A stretch of DNA of 64,000 nucleotides from Legionella maceachernii (GCF_900167045.1 NZ_FUXJ01000013.1:55033-119032); one strand, 5' to 3'. Positions 37,386-47,259 are shown, numbered from the stretch's first letter. The notes: generated from the sequence alone by a model not told the origin. Made by a program: numbers and translations.

Positions 37386-37973
37386 TTACAGCATTAAGTA
37401 ACTCATAAGATAGCTTGTCGCTAAACCAGCTAGCAATCCAAATAAATGGCCCTCCCAGGAAACGCCTTTTTTACTGGGAAAAATACCAAAGAAAATACCG
37501 GCGAAATAGTACAAACTAATGATGCCGAGAATAATGGCGGTCAATGTGCCTTGTTGCACAATATCACTGACCAGTAATCCCCAATACCCAGTAATGAGAG
37601 AACTGGCGCCAACATGAATGCCTGGTTTTGCAAAAAGCCATATTAAAACGCCACTGAGTAGGGTGATGATCACTGTCACCCATAAAAAATACGTTAGCCC
37701 ATTGACCAAAATAAAATTACTCAAAACCAGCAAAGGGATGGAGTTAAAAAAAAGATGATTGAAGTTTGCGTGGAGTAAAGGGGCGAATAGGATGCCAGGA
37801 AGACCCAAAATATGGCGAGGGATGATTCCCAGAAAAAGTAAGCGCTTACCCATCAGTGCATTCAAAATAAAAACAAGCCAAGGAACAAGCAAAATAATCA
37901 AGAGCGTGTGCCAATTAGCTTGAGTCTGATTAATGATCTGATCTAAGCTGGCAGTTAATTGATCAAGCATCAT
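37386..37973 (-). CDS. Rhomboid family intramembrane serine protease
   Basis: 195 residues with six hydrophobic spans. The catalytic dyad is visible: Ser in HVGASSLITGYWG (GxSx in span 4) and His in WEGHLFGLLAG (span 6). HANFNHLFFNSIPLLVL in the second span matches the HxxxHxxxN motif. It would cut membrane-embedded substrates in the inner membrane. Located between mfd and xseA on the same strand; 23 bp separates it from xseA. Confidence 0.9.
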   Translation of the reverse strand: MMLDQLTASLDQIINQTQANWHTLLIILLVPWLVFILNALMGKRLLFLGIIPRHILGLPGILFAPLLHANFNHLFFNSIPLLVLSNFILVNGLTYFLWVTVIITLLSGVLIWLFAKPGIHVGASSLITGYWGLLVSDIVQQGTLTAIILGIISLYYFAGIFFGIFPSKKGVSWEGHLFGLLAGLATSYLMSYLML

Positions 37974-37996
37974 ACCTAAAGATCCATAACAGCGTA

Positions 37997-39373
37997 TTAA
38001 ATAATGGTCGCTTCCGGTTGTAGTAAGGAATTTTCAGCTTCGAGCAAAGCCTCTTTCTCAACGACCTGACACAAAAGGTTACCTCTGGCTAATCGCACGT
38101 TGATAGCATCACCCAAATTGACCTGTTGGCTATCAAAAAGAACTGAATTGCGATAAGTGGCTAGAGCATATCCTCTGTCCAGTGTAGCCAAGGGACTGAC
38201 TGCATGCAAGGTTGCCATCTGCATCGTCAATTTTTGCTTCATCCGATTAAATTTGTTGAGCAAGGTTTGATAGAGCTGTTGTTCCAGCCTTTGTACTTTT
38301 GCTTTGGATTGTTGCAGTATCGCCATGGGATTTTTAGCATGTAGGCGGCTTTGAAAAAGGTGCAATTTCTTATGTTGCTGGTGCAAGAAACCCTGCATAC
38401 GGTGATTAAGTTGCTGTTCCAGAGAGTCAATCGTTTGCCAATGGGTTGCAATCAGTTGGGCAGGGGATAAAAATTTGGCAATTTGATGAGCTAATACCAG
38501 TTGCTTATGGTCGATGAATTGATGAATTGCCCTTAACAGGCGTTTTTCAAGCGCAAAAAACGTATTTATCAAATCAGTCTGGTGGGGTGTTACGGCTTCG
38601 GCTGCTGCGGTGGGAGTGGGTGCTCTTAGATCAGCAACAAAATCAGCAATGGTAAAGTCAGTCTCATGGCCCACGCCGGTAACAATTGGAATGACACTAT
38701 TGCTGATGGTCAAAGCCAGCTGTTCATCATTAAAAGCCCATAAATCTTCAATGCTACCGCCTCCGCGTGCAAGGATTAAGACATCGGCTAAATTCTCCTG
38801 ATTTGCTTTTTGAACCGCTCTTATTAATTGTTGAGGCGCTTCTCTGCCTTGAACTTCACTGGCATAAATCCTAACAGCAGCGAAAGGGAATCGTCGTTTT
38901 AAGGTGGTTAAAATGTCCCTTAAGGCAGCCGCAGAGGGGGAAGTGACTACACCAATGATTGAGGGAAAAAGAGGTAATTTCTTTTTGCGCGATTGATCAA
39001 ACAAACCTTGCGTTTGCAGCTTTATTTTTAATTGCTCAAATTGGCGATACAGCTCGCCTAAACCCGCTTCACTCAATGCATGAACAATAAGCTGATACTC
39101 ACCTCTCGCTTCGTACAGGCTTAATTTCCCTGTGGCGATGACTTGTTGGCCATCCTTGAAATTTTTGCTCGTTGCATCATGATGATTACGAAAATAAACA
39201 CAGCGCAATTGGGCGGTTGAATCCTTTAATGTAAAATAGAAATGACCAGAAGTGGGTTTAGATAAGTTCGATATTTCTCCGATGACCGCAACTTGACCTA
39301 ACTCTATTTCTAACCATGAGCGAATTTGGCGGTTAAGCTGGGTGACTGTGAGCGTATTTTGGTCTGGTTGCAT
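37997..39373 (-). CDS. xseA: Exodeoxyribonuclease VII large subunit
   Basis: 458 residues. The N-terminal OB fold (ISNLSKPTSGHFYFTLKD) binds single-stranded DNA. The catalytic core has VTSPSAAALRDILTTLKRR, ILARGGGSIEDLWAFNDE and VTGVGHETDFTIADFVADLR, followed by coiled-coil arms and a C-terminal strand domain. With XseB it degrades single-stranded DNA from both ends in repair. xseB is not in the window. Confidence 0.97.
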   Translation of the reverse strand: MQPDQNTLTVTQLNRQIRSWLEIELGQVAVIGEISNLSKPTSGHFYFTLKDSTAQLRCVYFRNHHDATSKNFKDGQQVIATGKLSLYEARGEYQLIVHALSEAGLGELYRQFEQLKIKLQTQGLFDQSRKKKLPLFPSIIGVVTSPSAAALRDILTTLKRRFPFAAVRIYASEVQGREAPQQLIRAVQKANQENLADVLILARGGGSIEDLWAFNDEQLALTISNSVIPIVTGVGHETDFTIADFVADLRAPTPTAAAEAVTPHQTDLINTFFALEKRLLRAIHQFIDHKQLVLAHQIAKFLSPAQLIATHWQTIDSLEQQLNHRMQGFLHQQHKKLHLFQSRLHAKNPMAILQQSKAKVQRLEQQLYQTLLNKFNRMKQKLTMQMATLHAVSPLATLDRGYALATYRNSVLFDSQQVNLGDAINVRLARGNLLCQVVEKEALLEAENSLLQPEATII

Positions 39374-39414
39374 AATATACTATAGTTTTAAAGTACGGTT
39401 AATTAGGAGGTTTT

Positions 39415-39570
39415 ATGATTAAGGAAATATCTAGTGCAGAAATGCCTGAAGAAATACCTGTACCTCCCATGAACGATCCACCCTTGCCCGAACCTTTAGA
39501 ACCTAATCCTAATGAAAGTCCTGAACCTGAGCCAGTAAAAACCCCGGAACCCTCTGATGACAAATCCTAG
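39415..39570 (+). CDS. Small acidic proline-rich protein
   Basis: 51 residues after an excellent ribosome site (AGGAGG, four bases before ATG). The composition is dominated by Pro and Glu (PEEIPVPPMNDPPLPEPLEP and EPEPVKTPEPSDDKS), which predicts a disordered, strongly acidic peptide. No family is recognised. Its stop overlaps the final codon of a frameshifted gene on the opposite strand by three bases. It is divergent from xseA. Strong ribosome site and sustained codon-level acidity argue that it is translated. Confidence 0.6.
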   Translation: MIKEISSAEMPEEIPVPPMNDPPLPEPLEPNPNESPEPEPVKTPEPSDDKS

Positions 39571-39884
39571 AACCAATGAAATCCTCGTGCCATTAGGCCA
39601 AGAACCCCTAAAAGGCTGAGAAGAACAAAAGCGAGAATCCATTTAAAGTTGGAATCGATTCGAGAATCTAGCTTTTCTATTCGCGATTCGACTGTGTTAA
39701 TCGAGCATCCATTTTCTTTCGAGATTGTCGAGCTCTAGTCAATCTGATCAAATTTTCGGTCTATTTGATCAAACCTTTTCTCCATGCGCATCAAAGTTTG
39801 ATGAAAATCATCATTCTTTGGCTCCAAAAGCATGATTCTTACTTCTGCGCTTGAGATCATGTCTTTATGGTTGGTCTTTGCCAT
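39567..39884 (-). pseudogene. Frameshifted small coiled-coil membrane protein
   Basis: On the minus strand ATG 39884 opens a 49-residue frame with MRMEKRFDQIDRKFDQID, ended by a TAG. In a different frame the same strand continues VESRIEKLDSRIDSNFKWIL, then the span AFVLLSLLGVLGLMARGFHWF and a stop at 39567. Together they make one small protein of the common type with heptad repeats followed by a single C-terminal membrane span. A short indel region at ~39700-39740 has broken it. Confidence 0.65.
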
Positions 39885-39948
39885 GTAACCTTATTAAACT
39901 CTCCAAATTTAATTATATACTTTTCTTTTTTGGCTCTCCATAGCTTTT

Positions 39949-40881
39949 CTAAGGAATCGCAAAATGCCAATCCATCTGTTTGGACAATTCTTCCAACATG
40001 ATTTCACCCCGAATGCTATTTCCTTTAGGGTTAACTCTTGGGCTTAGCACGACAATCCCTGCTTTGCGCGGAACCACGGCAATAGTATAACCCGAAACCC
40101 CGCTTTTTGCTGGCATTCCGGTTTTAACCATATGGGTGCCGGTTTCATCATATAAACCGCAAGTAGCCATGATCGCGAGAGTAATTTTACAGGTTTCTAT
40201 TGAGATAATTTGCTCACCACTGACAGGATCTTGACCTGCATTAGCCAGTAAAGTAGGCAAGTAAAGCATTTGTTCTAACAGGGCCTCATACGAGCATAAA
40301 GCAAAATATAAATCGAGAGTTTCATTAACGGGCGCACCTAAATTTTTTCGGCTTTGAAGTAGGTAAGCCAGGGAGCGATTGCGATCCCCTGTCCTTTTTT
40401 CGGAAGCAAACACCAAAGGGTTAATGCTAAGTCGCTGATTGAATAATTTTTGTACCCAATGCTCTAGCCAGGCAAATTGCGCTTCACCCACACCAGGAAT
40501 ATGCGAGCAAAGCGTGATTGCGCCTGCGTTTAACATGGGATTAGAGGGTTTAGGTCCAAATTGCTCAAGGCGAGTAATGGAAGCAAAATCGTCTCCAGAC
40601 GGTTCAACTTTAACCCATTCAAAAAGCTGTTCTGCCCCGAATTCTTCAAGAAGCCCAATGAGGGGAATAAGTTTTCCTGTACTTTGTAGCGTAATTGGCA
40701 GCAAAGGCATATTGCTATATGAAACCATCGCGTCGTTAAGCGGATTAATCGCTACTGCGGTTAAGTCTTTATTCACATTAGCCAGCTCAGGAATATAATT
40801 AGCTGTATCTCCTGCTTGGCTCTCTTCCGCTTTTTTCACTAACTGTTTAAGAAGATCGAGGGTTACTTTATTTTGTGCCAT
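39949..40881 (-). CDS. glsA: Glutaminase
   Basis: Hydrolyses glutamine to glutamate and ammonia. 310 residues of the serine-dependent beta-lactamase-like fold. The Ser-x-x-Lys pair is in LQSTGKLIPLIG (usually SISK in the family, here STGK), followed by KPSNPMLNAGAI, GDRNRSLAYLLQS, LANAGQDPVSG and the late motif MPAKSGVSGYTIAVVP. All key residues appear present. It may support glutamate supply or ammonia release in an amino-acid-using bacterium (inference). It sits on the same strand as trpC with a 96-bp gap. Confidence 0.93.
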   Translation of the reverse strand: MAQNKVTLDLLKQLVKKAEESQAGDTANYIPELANVNKDLTAVAINPLNDAMVSYSNMPLLPITLQSTGKLIPLIGLLEEFGAEQLFEWVKVEPSGDDFASITRLEQFGPKPSNPMLNAGAITLCSHIPGVGEAQFAWLEHWVQKLFNQRLSINPLVFASEKRTGDRNRSLAYLLQSRKNLGAPVNETLDLYFALCSYEALLEQMLYLPTLLANAGQDPVSGEQIISIETCKITLAIMATCGLYDETGTHMVKTGMPAKSGVSGYTIAVVPRKAGIVVLSPRVNPKGNSIRGEIMLEELSKQMDWHFAIP

Positions 40882-40977
40882 AAATTCTCAGCTATGAAAC
40901 TAGAAAGAGGGTAATTATGCTAAATTTAGCACAGTAAAACAAATATATAACCACTCCGAATGAAGTGCGGTTACTTT

Positions 40978-41748
40978 TTAACCCATAAACTCTTTCAGTT
41001 TTGCACCAATATCGGGTGCTCGCATTAGACTTTCCCCAATCAGAAAAATGTTTATTCCGTTTTCTTGCATTAATTGGATATCCTCATGCGTGTTAATACC
41101 GCTTTCAGTAACCAACATTTTATCGGGCGGAAGATACTGGACTAATTCGAGACTCGTTTTAATATCGGTAACAAAGCTGTGTAAACTGCGGTTATTCACT
41201 CCCATTAAAGGCGTCGGCAATTGAAGCGCGCGTTCAAATTCCTCAAGGGTATGACTTTCCACCAAAACCGCCATTTTAAGCGTTTGTGCCAATTGACAAT
41301 AATCCTGAAGCTGTTTGTCATCAAGCATAGCAACAATTAATAAAATACAATCGGCACCCAATGCCCGACTCTCATAAATTTGATAGGGATCAATAATAAA
41401 ATCCTTACGTAGGACGGGTAGTGAGGAGTGTGCCTTTGCCAGTGATAAATACGCAGGGGAGCCTTGAAAAAAGTGAACATCAGTGAGCACTGAGAGACAG
41501 CTTGCCCCGTGTTCTTCGTAAATTTTTGCAATGGATGCTACATCAAAGTCAGCTCGAATCAATCCTTTACTCGGTGAAGCTTTCTTAATTTCAGCAATGA
41601 TTGCGGGGCTTTTGTGCTGTAAACCACCGATAAAATCGCGAATGGGTTGCATTTCACGATGAATTAAACTGTCTAAAGAGGTTGTCTTTTTTGCAAATTC
41701 CACTTCTTGTTTTTTGTGCTCAGCAATGCGATTTAAAATACTGTTCAT
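40978..41748 (-). CDS. trpC: Indole-3-glycerol phosphate synthase
   Basis: 256 residues, single-domain TrpC without a fused TrpF. TIM barrel with [70 protein letters not shown] and [12 protein letters not shown], which together contain the catalytic Lys and Glu residues. Converts carboxyphenylaminodeoxyribulose phosphate to indoleglycerol phosphate in tryptophan synthesis. The start overlaps the stop of trpD by four bases. Confidence 0.97.
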   Translation of the reverse strand: MNSILNRIAEHKKQEVEFAKKTTSLDSLIHREMQPIRDFIGGLQHKSPAIIAEIKKASPSKGLIRADFDVASIAKIYEEHGASCLSVLTDVHFFQGSPAYLSLAKAHSSLPVLRKDFIIDPYQIYESRALGADCILLIVAMLDDKQLQDYCQLAQTLKMAVLVESHTLEEFERALQLPTPLMGVNNRSLHSFVTDIKTSLELVQYLPPDKMLVTESGINTHEDIQLMQENGINIFLIGESLMRAPDIGAKLKEFMG

Positions 41749-42770
41749 GATTTGCCTGTCAGCGTTCGAGTTAATTCTTTTAGTCGGGTGAATCGTCGTG
41801 CTGCCTCGCCGCTGTCGATAGCCAACTCAGCTTTTCTTACGGCTTCAGCATAACTTTCTGCAAGCTCAGCACAATAAAGAGCGCTTGCTGCGTTTAATAA
41901 AACGATATCCCGTGCTGGACCTCGAGTGCCATTGAACACTTCATCGGCAAGAGCAAGGCTTTCGGCAGGGGAGTCAACGATGATGGCATCCAGTGTCGCA
42001 TGAAAGCAACCGTGTTCTTTGGGATCGATAGACCAATGCTTAAAGTGGCCATGGTGATATTCAACCACATCGGTAATGGCAGCAATACTGACTTCATCCA
42101 TGCCATCGTGCGAATGAATGACTAACGCTCGTTCTCTGCCTAAATTAGCAAGAACTTTAGCGAGGGGCTCTAGCCAGTGTTTAGCAAAGACTCCCATCAC
42201 TTGTTTTTTAACCCGTGCGGGGTTAACCAAGGGACCTAGGATATTAAATAAGGTTCGTATTCCAAGCTGCTGCCTGACTTGTCTGGCATGTTGCATGGCT
42301 TGATGAAAATGAGGGGCAAATAAAAAGCTAATGCCGCATTGCTGCATGCATTGCGCCAATTGGTCATCGGTGAGGTAAAGTTCAAACTCTGCTTGGAATA
42401 GTAAATCGGCACTACCGCTTCGTCCGGACACGGAGCGACCACCATGTTTCGCGACATGTGCGCCCGCTGCTGCAGCAACAAAACTGCTGATAGTGGACAC
42501 ATTAAATGTGTTTTTCCCATCACCGCCAGTCCCGACAATATCGATGAGATCGTCGCCTAAATCGATGCAGTGAGCAAATTCCATCATGACTTTTGCAGCG
42601 GCAGTGAGTTCGTCAACGGTTTCGCCTTTCTTACGCATTAAAACCAAAAAGGCTGCAAACTGAGCATCAGTTAAATCGCCGCGCATACAGGCATGCATCA
42701 ATTCCTGCATTTGGGAAATGGTTAAATGCTCATCCGCAATCAGTTGTTCTAAGAGATTATTTATTTTCAT
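41745..42770 (-). CDS. trpD: Anthranilate phosphoribosyltransferase
   Basis: 341 residues. The PRPP-binding loop [13 protein letters not shown] (~82-94) and [17 protein letters not shown] are intact, as is [20 protein letters not shown]. Transfers phosphoribose from PRPP to anthranilate. Overlaps trpG at its start and trpC at its stop, so trpG-trpD-trpC is one translationally coupled operon. Confidence 0.97.
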   Translation of the reverse strand: MKINNLLEQLIADEHLTISQMQELMHACMRGDLTDAQFAAFLVLMRKKGETVDELTAAAKVMMEFAHCIDLGDDLIDIVGTGGDGKNTFNVSTISSFVAAAAGAHVAKHGGRSVSGRSGSADLLFQAEFELYLTDDQLAQCMQQCGISFLFAPHFHQAMQHARQVRQQLGIRTLFNILGPLVNPARVKKQVMGVFAKHWLEPLAKVLANLGRERALVIHSHDGMDEVSIAAITDVVEYHHGHFKHWSIDPKEHGCFHATLDAIIVDSPAESLALADEVFNGTRGPARDIVLLNAASALYCAELAESYAEAVRKAELAIDSGEAARRFTRLKELTRTLTGKS

Positions 42771-43326
42771 GGTGTAGAAATTGAGCCAAGAGCTTCATGC
42801 CGTATTCAGTTAAAATCGATTCAGGATGGAATTGTAGACCATAAAGCGGATATTGACGATGAGATATTGCCATAATTGTTTGTTGAGCCCAAGCGTCGAT
42901 AGCAAAGCAAGGGGGTAGTGTTTTTATATCCACAGCGAGAGAATGGTAACGTGTTGCTTTAAATGGACTTGGAAGATTACGAAAAAGACCTTGTTTATGG
43001 TGATGAATGCGTGATGTTTTCCCATGAATGATTTCTGGCGCTTGAATAATGGAAGCACCAAAACTGTGAGCAATGCATTGATGCCCTAAGCAAACCCCTA
43101 AAATAGGAATGCGTTGATAAAAATGCTGAATTGCTGTCAATGAAATCCCAGCCGCTTCAGGCCCTTTAGGCCCTGGGGAAATGACCAGGTATTCAGGTGA
43201 TAACTGTTCTATTGCTTCTATGGAAGTGTCATCGTTCGTAAAAACACGAACGTCTTGCCCCAAGCATTGAAAGTATTGCACGAGGTTGTAGGTAAAGGAG
43301 TCGTAATTATCAATGAGAATTAACAT
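42757..43326 (-). CDS. trpG: Anthranilate/aminodeoxychorismate synthase glutamine amidotransferase subunit
   Basis: 189 residues, class I glutamine amidotransferase. The Cys nucleophile is in ILGVCLGHQCIAHSFG (~79) and the His-Glu pair is in LQFHPESILTEYG. N-terminus LILIDNYDSFTYNLVQYF is typical. It supplies ammonia to TrpE and possibly also to PabB; neither large subunit is in the window. Overlaps trpD by 14 bases. Its promoter lies next to the repeat array. Confidence 0.94.
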   Translation of the reverse strand: MLILIDNYDSFTYNLVQYFQCLGQDVRVFTNDDTSIEAIEQLSPEYLVISPGPKGPEAAGISLTAIQHFYQRIPILGVCLGHQCIAHSFGASIIQAPEIIHGKTSRIHHHKQGLFRNLPSPFKATRYHSLAVDIKTLPPCFAIDAWAQQTIMAISHRQYPLYGLQFHPESILTEYGMKLLAQFLHHENK

Positions 43327-43356
43327 AGTCGATCTTTATTAAAGCTAAATTATTGC

Positions 43357-43800
43357 CATGGGCCAGGAGGTCCTTTGCTTTGCTCGGGATGACAATATTG
43401 TGACCCCGAGCGGGTGCCAGGAGGTCCCTCGCTTTGCTCGGGATGACAATATCGTGATCCGAGCGAGAGTCAGGAGGTCCCTCGCTTTGCTTGGGATGAC
43501 ATATCGTGACCCCGAGCGGGTTCCAGGAGGTTCCTCGCTTTGCTCGGGATAACATATCGTGGCCCCGAGCGGGTTCCAGGAGGTTCCTCGCTTTGCTCGG
43601 GATGACAATATCGTGACCCCGAGCGAGTGCCAGGAGGTCCCTCGCTTTGCTCGGGATGACATATCGTGGCCCCGAGCGGGTTCCAGGAGGTTCCTCGCTT
43701 TGCTCGGGATGACATATCGTGGCCCCGAGCGAGAGTCAGGAGGTCCCTCGCTTTGCTCGGGATGAGATATTGTCGTCCCGAACGTGAGTGAGGGATCTCC
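43357..43800. repeat. Tandem array of eight palindromic ~53-bp units
   Basis: Eight copies begin with CAGGAGGT at 43364, 43418, 43471, 43524, 43577, 43631, 43684 and 43737, spaced 53-54 bases. Each unit holds the inverted arms CCCGAGC and GCTCGGG around a short variable segment, ending GGATGACATATCGTG. The array fills the whole gap between trpG and lptB. Open frames on both strands inside it are by-products of the repeat length and are not genes. Confidence 0.9.
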
Positions 43801-43833
43801 TTGTGCAAAGGAGCCTTGCGCAGTGCGCTGAAA

Positions 43834-44559
43834 TTATAATGAGAATTCTTCCCCCAAATAAACCGCGCGTACCTGCTGATTATCGAGAATTGCCTTAGGG
43901 GTGCCTTCACACAGTATTTTACCTTGACTCACAATATACGCTCTTTCACAAATATCGAGTGTTTCTCTCACATTATGATCGGTAATGAGTACGCCAATAT
44001 TTTTATCACACAGATGCGAAATAATCCGTTTGATATCTAAAACAGAAATGGGATCTACTCCAGCGAAGGGTTCATCCAATAAAATAAAGGTGGGTTCAAT
44101 GGCCAAAGCGCGCGCGATTTCGACGCGTCGTCGCTCTCCTCCTGAAAGGCTCATTCCCAAGCTATGATACAAGTGGGTAATATGAAACTCGTCCAGCAAT
44201 TGCTCTAATTTGTCTTTACGCGCTTTATTGTCTAAATCTTCCCGCAATTGCAGAATAGATAAGATATTATTGGCCACAGATAATTTGCGAAATACAGAAG
44301 CCTCCTGGGGCAAGTAACCAATACCCATGCGCGCGCGTTGATGCATGGGAGCTTTCGTCAGATCATTATTATCGAGAATGATTTGGCCTTCGTCACACGA
44401 TTGCAGGCCGACAATCATATAAAAACAAGTCGTTTTGCCTGCACCATTAGGCCCAAGCAAACCGACACATTCGCCGCTGCGAATATTGATGCTCACATCA
44501 TTGACCACAGTGCGCGTTTTAAATGACTTTTTAAGATGGCGTGCTAACAGCTCACTCAT
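43834..44559 (-). CDS. lptB: Lipopolysaccharide export ABC transporter ATPase LptB
   Basis: 241 residues. Walker [17 protein letters not shown] (~36), signature [15 protein letters not shown], Walker [14 protein letters not shown] and the switch His in ITDHNVRET are all intact. Powers extraction of lipopolysaccharide from the inner membrane with LptFG. Third gene of lptC-lptA-lptB. The downstream rpoN seen in E. coli is replaced here by the repeat array. Confidence 0.97.
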   Translation of the reverse strand: MSELLARHLKKSFKTRTVVNDVSINIRSGECVGLLGPNGAGKTTCFYMIVGLQSCDEGQIILDNNDLTKAPMHQRARMGIGYLPQEASVFRKLSVANNILSILQLREDLDNKARKDKLEQLLDEFHITHLYHSLGMSLSGGERRRVEIARALAIEPTFILLDEPFAGVDPISVLDIKRIISHLCDKNIGVLITDHNVRETLDICERAYIVSQGKILCEGTPKAILDNQQVRAVYLGEEFSL

Positions 44560-44561
44560 AA

Positions 44562-45071
44562 TTATTTCTCAGGATGGAAAATAATGGTTGTTCGTGCTTT
44601 TCCATCACTTTTAGAGACCACATGTTGCTTAAGTGTATCATAACTGATCTTGGGTGCGGAGAAAGAATTTTCACCTTGCACTACCCGGGCGTTACCAATT
44701 AATTCAATCAAATGCTGGTCAGGATGGTAGCGGATCACATCGGCATAAGCGTGCAGGGGTGGTTTATTAAGTTCAGTCAGAATCCAAAAATGGGCTTGTT
44801 CCTTTTGGTCGCCATTGGCTATGGCTAACACCAGCTTATTTTGCGCATTTCCTTCAGTAATGGCATTTGCTGCCCGCAGATGAGAAGACCCTTGATCGAG
44901 CTGCACATGCCCTATGAATTCTCCGCGGTGCGTTTGCTGATTCAAATCTGCTGTATCCGCCGACAGTTCAACCGGTTTTTCACGATCCTCAGGTAATGCG
45001 AAACACAGAGGGGTTGCTAATAACAACAGGAGTAGGGCAATAAATTTTAAGAGTGGAGTTTTAAGCATCAT
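44562..45071 (-). CDS. lptA: Lipopolysaccharide transport periplasmic protein LptA
   Basis: About 169 residues from ATG 45071 (45068 is also an ATG; the longer frame to 45095 lies inside lptC). Signal peptide [23 protein letters not shown], then the OstA-type beta-jellyroll: [20 protein letters not shown], then [18 protein letters not shown] and later strands. Forms the periplasmic bridge that carries lipopolysaccharide from LptC to LptD. Overlaps lptC and is two bases from lptB. Confidence 0.93.
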   Translation of the reverse strand: MMLKTPLLKFIALLLLLLATPLCFALPEDREKPVELSADTADLNQQTHRGEFIGHVQLDQGSSHLRAANAITEGNAQNKLVLAIANGDQKEQAHFWILTELNKPPLHAYADVIRYHPDQHLIELIGNARVVQGENSFSAPKISYDTLKQHVVSKSDGKARTTIIFHPEK

Positions 45072-45636
45072 CTTTTTTCGGCTCAAAAGTTGCACGTGCT
45101 TGACTCAATTGCACCCGTTTATCAGCAAGATAAACTTTGATCCCTTCAGAATGTACAGTTCTACCTGGTTGTTCAAAATGAACGGTGGTTTCTGAAGTGG
45201 CTAATTTATCTTTTGGAAGATAGGTGAGTTCCTCCGTTTTTAGTGTACTTTCCTGATTATGTTCACCCTGATTTTGATGAATGAGCACGTCATTAGTAAA
45301 AATAATTCGCTCTCCACCATGGATTGCTTGTGCTTGCTTTGCACTAATTTCCCAAGCCGGCTGATTGGCTTCCGAGAGAGCTAGGCGTGGTGAAGCGAAA
45401 AAATGCATATTGTTGTTTGGAATATGTTGTACTTCAGGAGAAAGCAAAAAATTAGTAAGTTTTCCGTTGTAATCAAATTGCTTCACGGAAAGATTAGTAA
45501 TCATCATATCGGGCGAGTTAGAGAGTGTTGTATCATCAAGCCGGGTTACCGACCGCGAACTTGCATAATACCAACCAGAGCAGGCTAACGCGACTAATAA
45601 ACAAAACAGCCAAGCCGCTTGCTTTGCTGCATTCAT
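45061..45636 (-). CDS. lptC: Lipopolysaccharide export protein LptC
   Basis: 191 residues. One N-terminal membrane span (AAWLLFCLLVALACSGWYY-like, residues ~7-25) and a periplasmic LptC jellyroll (MMITNLSVKQFDYNGKLTNF, SPEVQHIPNNNMHFFASPRL). Binds LptBFG and hands lipopolysaccharide to LptA. The start overlaps the kdsC stop by four bases. Confidence 0.92.
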   Translation of the reverse strand: MNAAKQAAWLFCLLVALACSGWYYASSRSVTRLDDTTLSNSPDMMITNLSVKQFDYNGKLTNFLLSPEVQHIPNNNMHFFASPRLALSEANQPAWEISAKQAQAIHGGERIIFTNDVLIHQNQGEHNQESTLKTEELTYLPKDKLATSETTVHFEQPGRTVHSEGIKVYLADKRVQLSQARATFEPKKDDA

Positions 45637-46160
45637 GATGTCAAATACCTTGCTAGAGCCATTTCGTAAACCTGCTTGGCATTAAGAATAAGGTCACAAA
45701 CTTCCCGCACTGCACCGCGACCTCCCGCTTGCTCCGTTTGCCAAACAGCAAATTCTTTCACTTGATCAACTGCATTGGCTACCGCGACGCCAAGGCCAAC
45801 TTGCCGAATAATGGCTAAATCAGGGAGATCGTCTCCAATGTAGGCAAATTCCTCGTTTTTTAAGCCTAAACGCAGCTTAAGCTGGTTAAAAGCATCATTT
45901 TTGTCAACCTGTCCCTTAAAATAATGTTGAATACCCAGCTGTTTCATGCGGTGATCAATAACCGCATTTTGCGAAGTGGTAATGACTGCCACTTGAATGC
46001 CTGCTGCCATAAGAAATTTTAATCCCATGCCATCTTGAACATAGAATGTTTTTAATTCGTTTCCAAAATTATCGATGTAAAGGAGGCCATCTGTTAAAAC
46101 CCCGTCCACATCACAGATTAGGCATTTTATATTTTTTGCTTTTTCTAATAATTCATTCAT
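45633..46160 (-). CDS. kdsC: 3-deoxy-D-manno-octulosonate 8-phosphate phosphatase
   Basis: 175 residues, HAD type C0 without cap. Motif I CDVDGVLTDGLLYI, motif II VITTSQNAVIDHR and motif IV FAYIGDDLPDLAIIRQVG are intact. Releases Kdo from Kdo-8-phosphate for lipopolysaccharide inner core synthesis. Lies between kdsD and lptC as in E. coli. Confidence 0.96.
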   Translation of the reverse strand: MNELLEKAKNIKCLICDVDGVLTDGLLYIDNFGNELKTFYVQDGMGLKFLMAAGIQVAVITTSQNAVIDHRMKQLGIQHYFKGQVDKNDAFNQLKLRLGLKNEEFAYIGDDLPDLAIIRQVGLGVAVANAVDQVKEFAVWQTEQAGGRGAVREVCDLILNAKQVYEMALARYLTS

Positions 46161-46181
46161 TCTTTCAACGTCTCTTTGAAG

Positions 46182-47144
46182 TTAAAAAACACCTGCACGC
46201 AGTAAATCATGTAAGTGAACAACGGCAGCGGGTCTATTTTCTTCGTCAATCACCACCAGGGAAGTAATGCTGTGTTTTTGCATAATGGCCAAGGCTTCTG
46301 CGGCGAGTAATCCTTTTTTAATAGTTTTGCAGTTTCTGCTCATCACACTGCTAATGGGGGTGATATTAATATCCACATTTTGATTAAGTGTTCTTCTTAC
46401 GTCACCATCGGTGTATACGCCAGCGAGATAGCCATGCGCATCAATGACACAAGTCATGCCTAATTTTTTCGCGGTGACCTCAATCAACGCTTCTCTAATT
46501 GTCGCGTCTTCCTTTATTAAAGGCAACTCATCACCATGATGGCATAGCTCATCAATACGAAGCAAAAGACGCCTGCCAAGAGCGCCTCCTGGATGAGATA
46601 AGGCGAAATCTTCAGCGCTAAAGCCTCTTGCTTGCAGTAAGGCTATCGCCAGTGCATCCCCCATAACCAATGATACCGTGGTGCTGGTGGTTGGTGCTAG
46701 GCCTAATGGGCATGCTTCCTGTCGAATAGAGATATCGAGATTGACATTCGCTGCCCTAGCTAAAGTTGATTCGCTATTGCCTGTGAGAGTAATTAAGGGA
46801 ACTTCAAGCCGTTTTAAAAGAGGCAACAAGGTCACAATTTCATTGGTAAATCCTGAATTGGAAATAGCAAGTACTGTATCTTGTCGGGTGATCATGCCTA
46901 AATCACCATGACTTGCCTCACCAGGATGCATAAAAAAGGCGGGAGTTCCTGTGCTTGAAAAAGTAGCAGCAATTTTATGCCCAATATGACCTGACTTGCC
47001 CATCCCTGTTACTACGACACGACCTTTGCAGTCGAGTAAAAGCTTACAAGCCTTTTCAAAATTTTCATCAATACGCTGCGTTAGCTCGAATACTGCTTGT
47101 GCTTCTGTTTCAATGACCGCAAGGCCTAATTTGCAAAAATTCAT
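46182..47144 (-). CDS. kdsD: Arabinose-5-phosphate isomerase
   Basis: 320 residues. SIS domain with VVVTGMGKSGHIGHKIAATF and SNSGFTNEIVTLLPLLKR, then two CBS domains (DATIREALIEVTAKKLGMTC and the C-terminal SITSLVVIDEENRPAAVVHL). Makes arabinose-5-phosphate from ribulose-5-phosphate for Kdo. First gene of kdsD-kdsC-lptCAB, divergent from the mla operon as in E. coli, although here ~670 bp of repeats lie between. Confidence 0.96.
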   Translation of the reverse strand: MNFCKLGLAVIETEAQAVFELTQRIDENFEKACKLLLDCKGRVVVTGMGKSGHIGHKIAATFSSTGTPAFFMHPGEASHGDLGMITRQDTVLAISNSGFTNEIVTLLPLLKRLEVPLITLTGNSESTLARAANVNLDISIRQEACPLGLAPTTSTTVSLVMGDALAIALLQARGFSAEDFALSHPGGALGRRLLLRIDELCHHGDELPLIKEDATIREALIEVTAKKLGMTCVIDAHGYLAGVYTDGDVRRTLNQNVDINITPISSVMSRNCKTIKKGLLAAEALAIMQKHSITSLVVIDEENRPAAVVHLHDLLRAGVF

Positions 47145-47259
47145 ATGCGCTCTACCTGTCAGCCTTAGTCTTTCTTATTTAAGCAGGTTTCAAATTCTAG
47201 CATAGTAAATTTTTTCTTTGTAGGACAAAAATAGAATTCGCATGAAAGCAGTGAATTTC

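Noticed and set aside
39949..40881. Inactive glutaminase because SISK reads STGK
   Set aside because: The Ser and Lys of the Ser-x-x-Lys pair are both kept and all other motifs are intact, so loss of activity is not supported.
40940..40977. Terminator after trpC
   Set aside because: A weak bulged stem is present but there is no T run, so it was not listed.
43357..43800. CRISPR array
   Set aside because: Units are directly adjacent and similar along their whole length, without unique spacers of constant size, and no cas genes are nearby.
43310..43910. Several overlapping open frames on both strands giving proteins rich in SRAKRGTSW-like repeats
   Set aside because: They are translations of the 53-bp tandem repeat, present on both strands, with no ribosome sites. 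Such frames are common artefacts of this repeat type.
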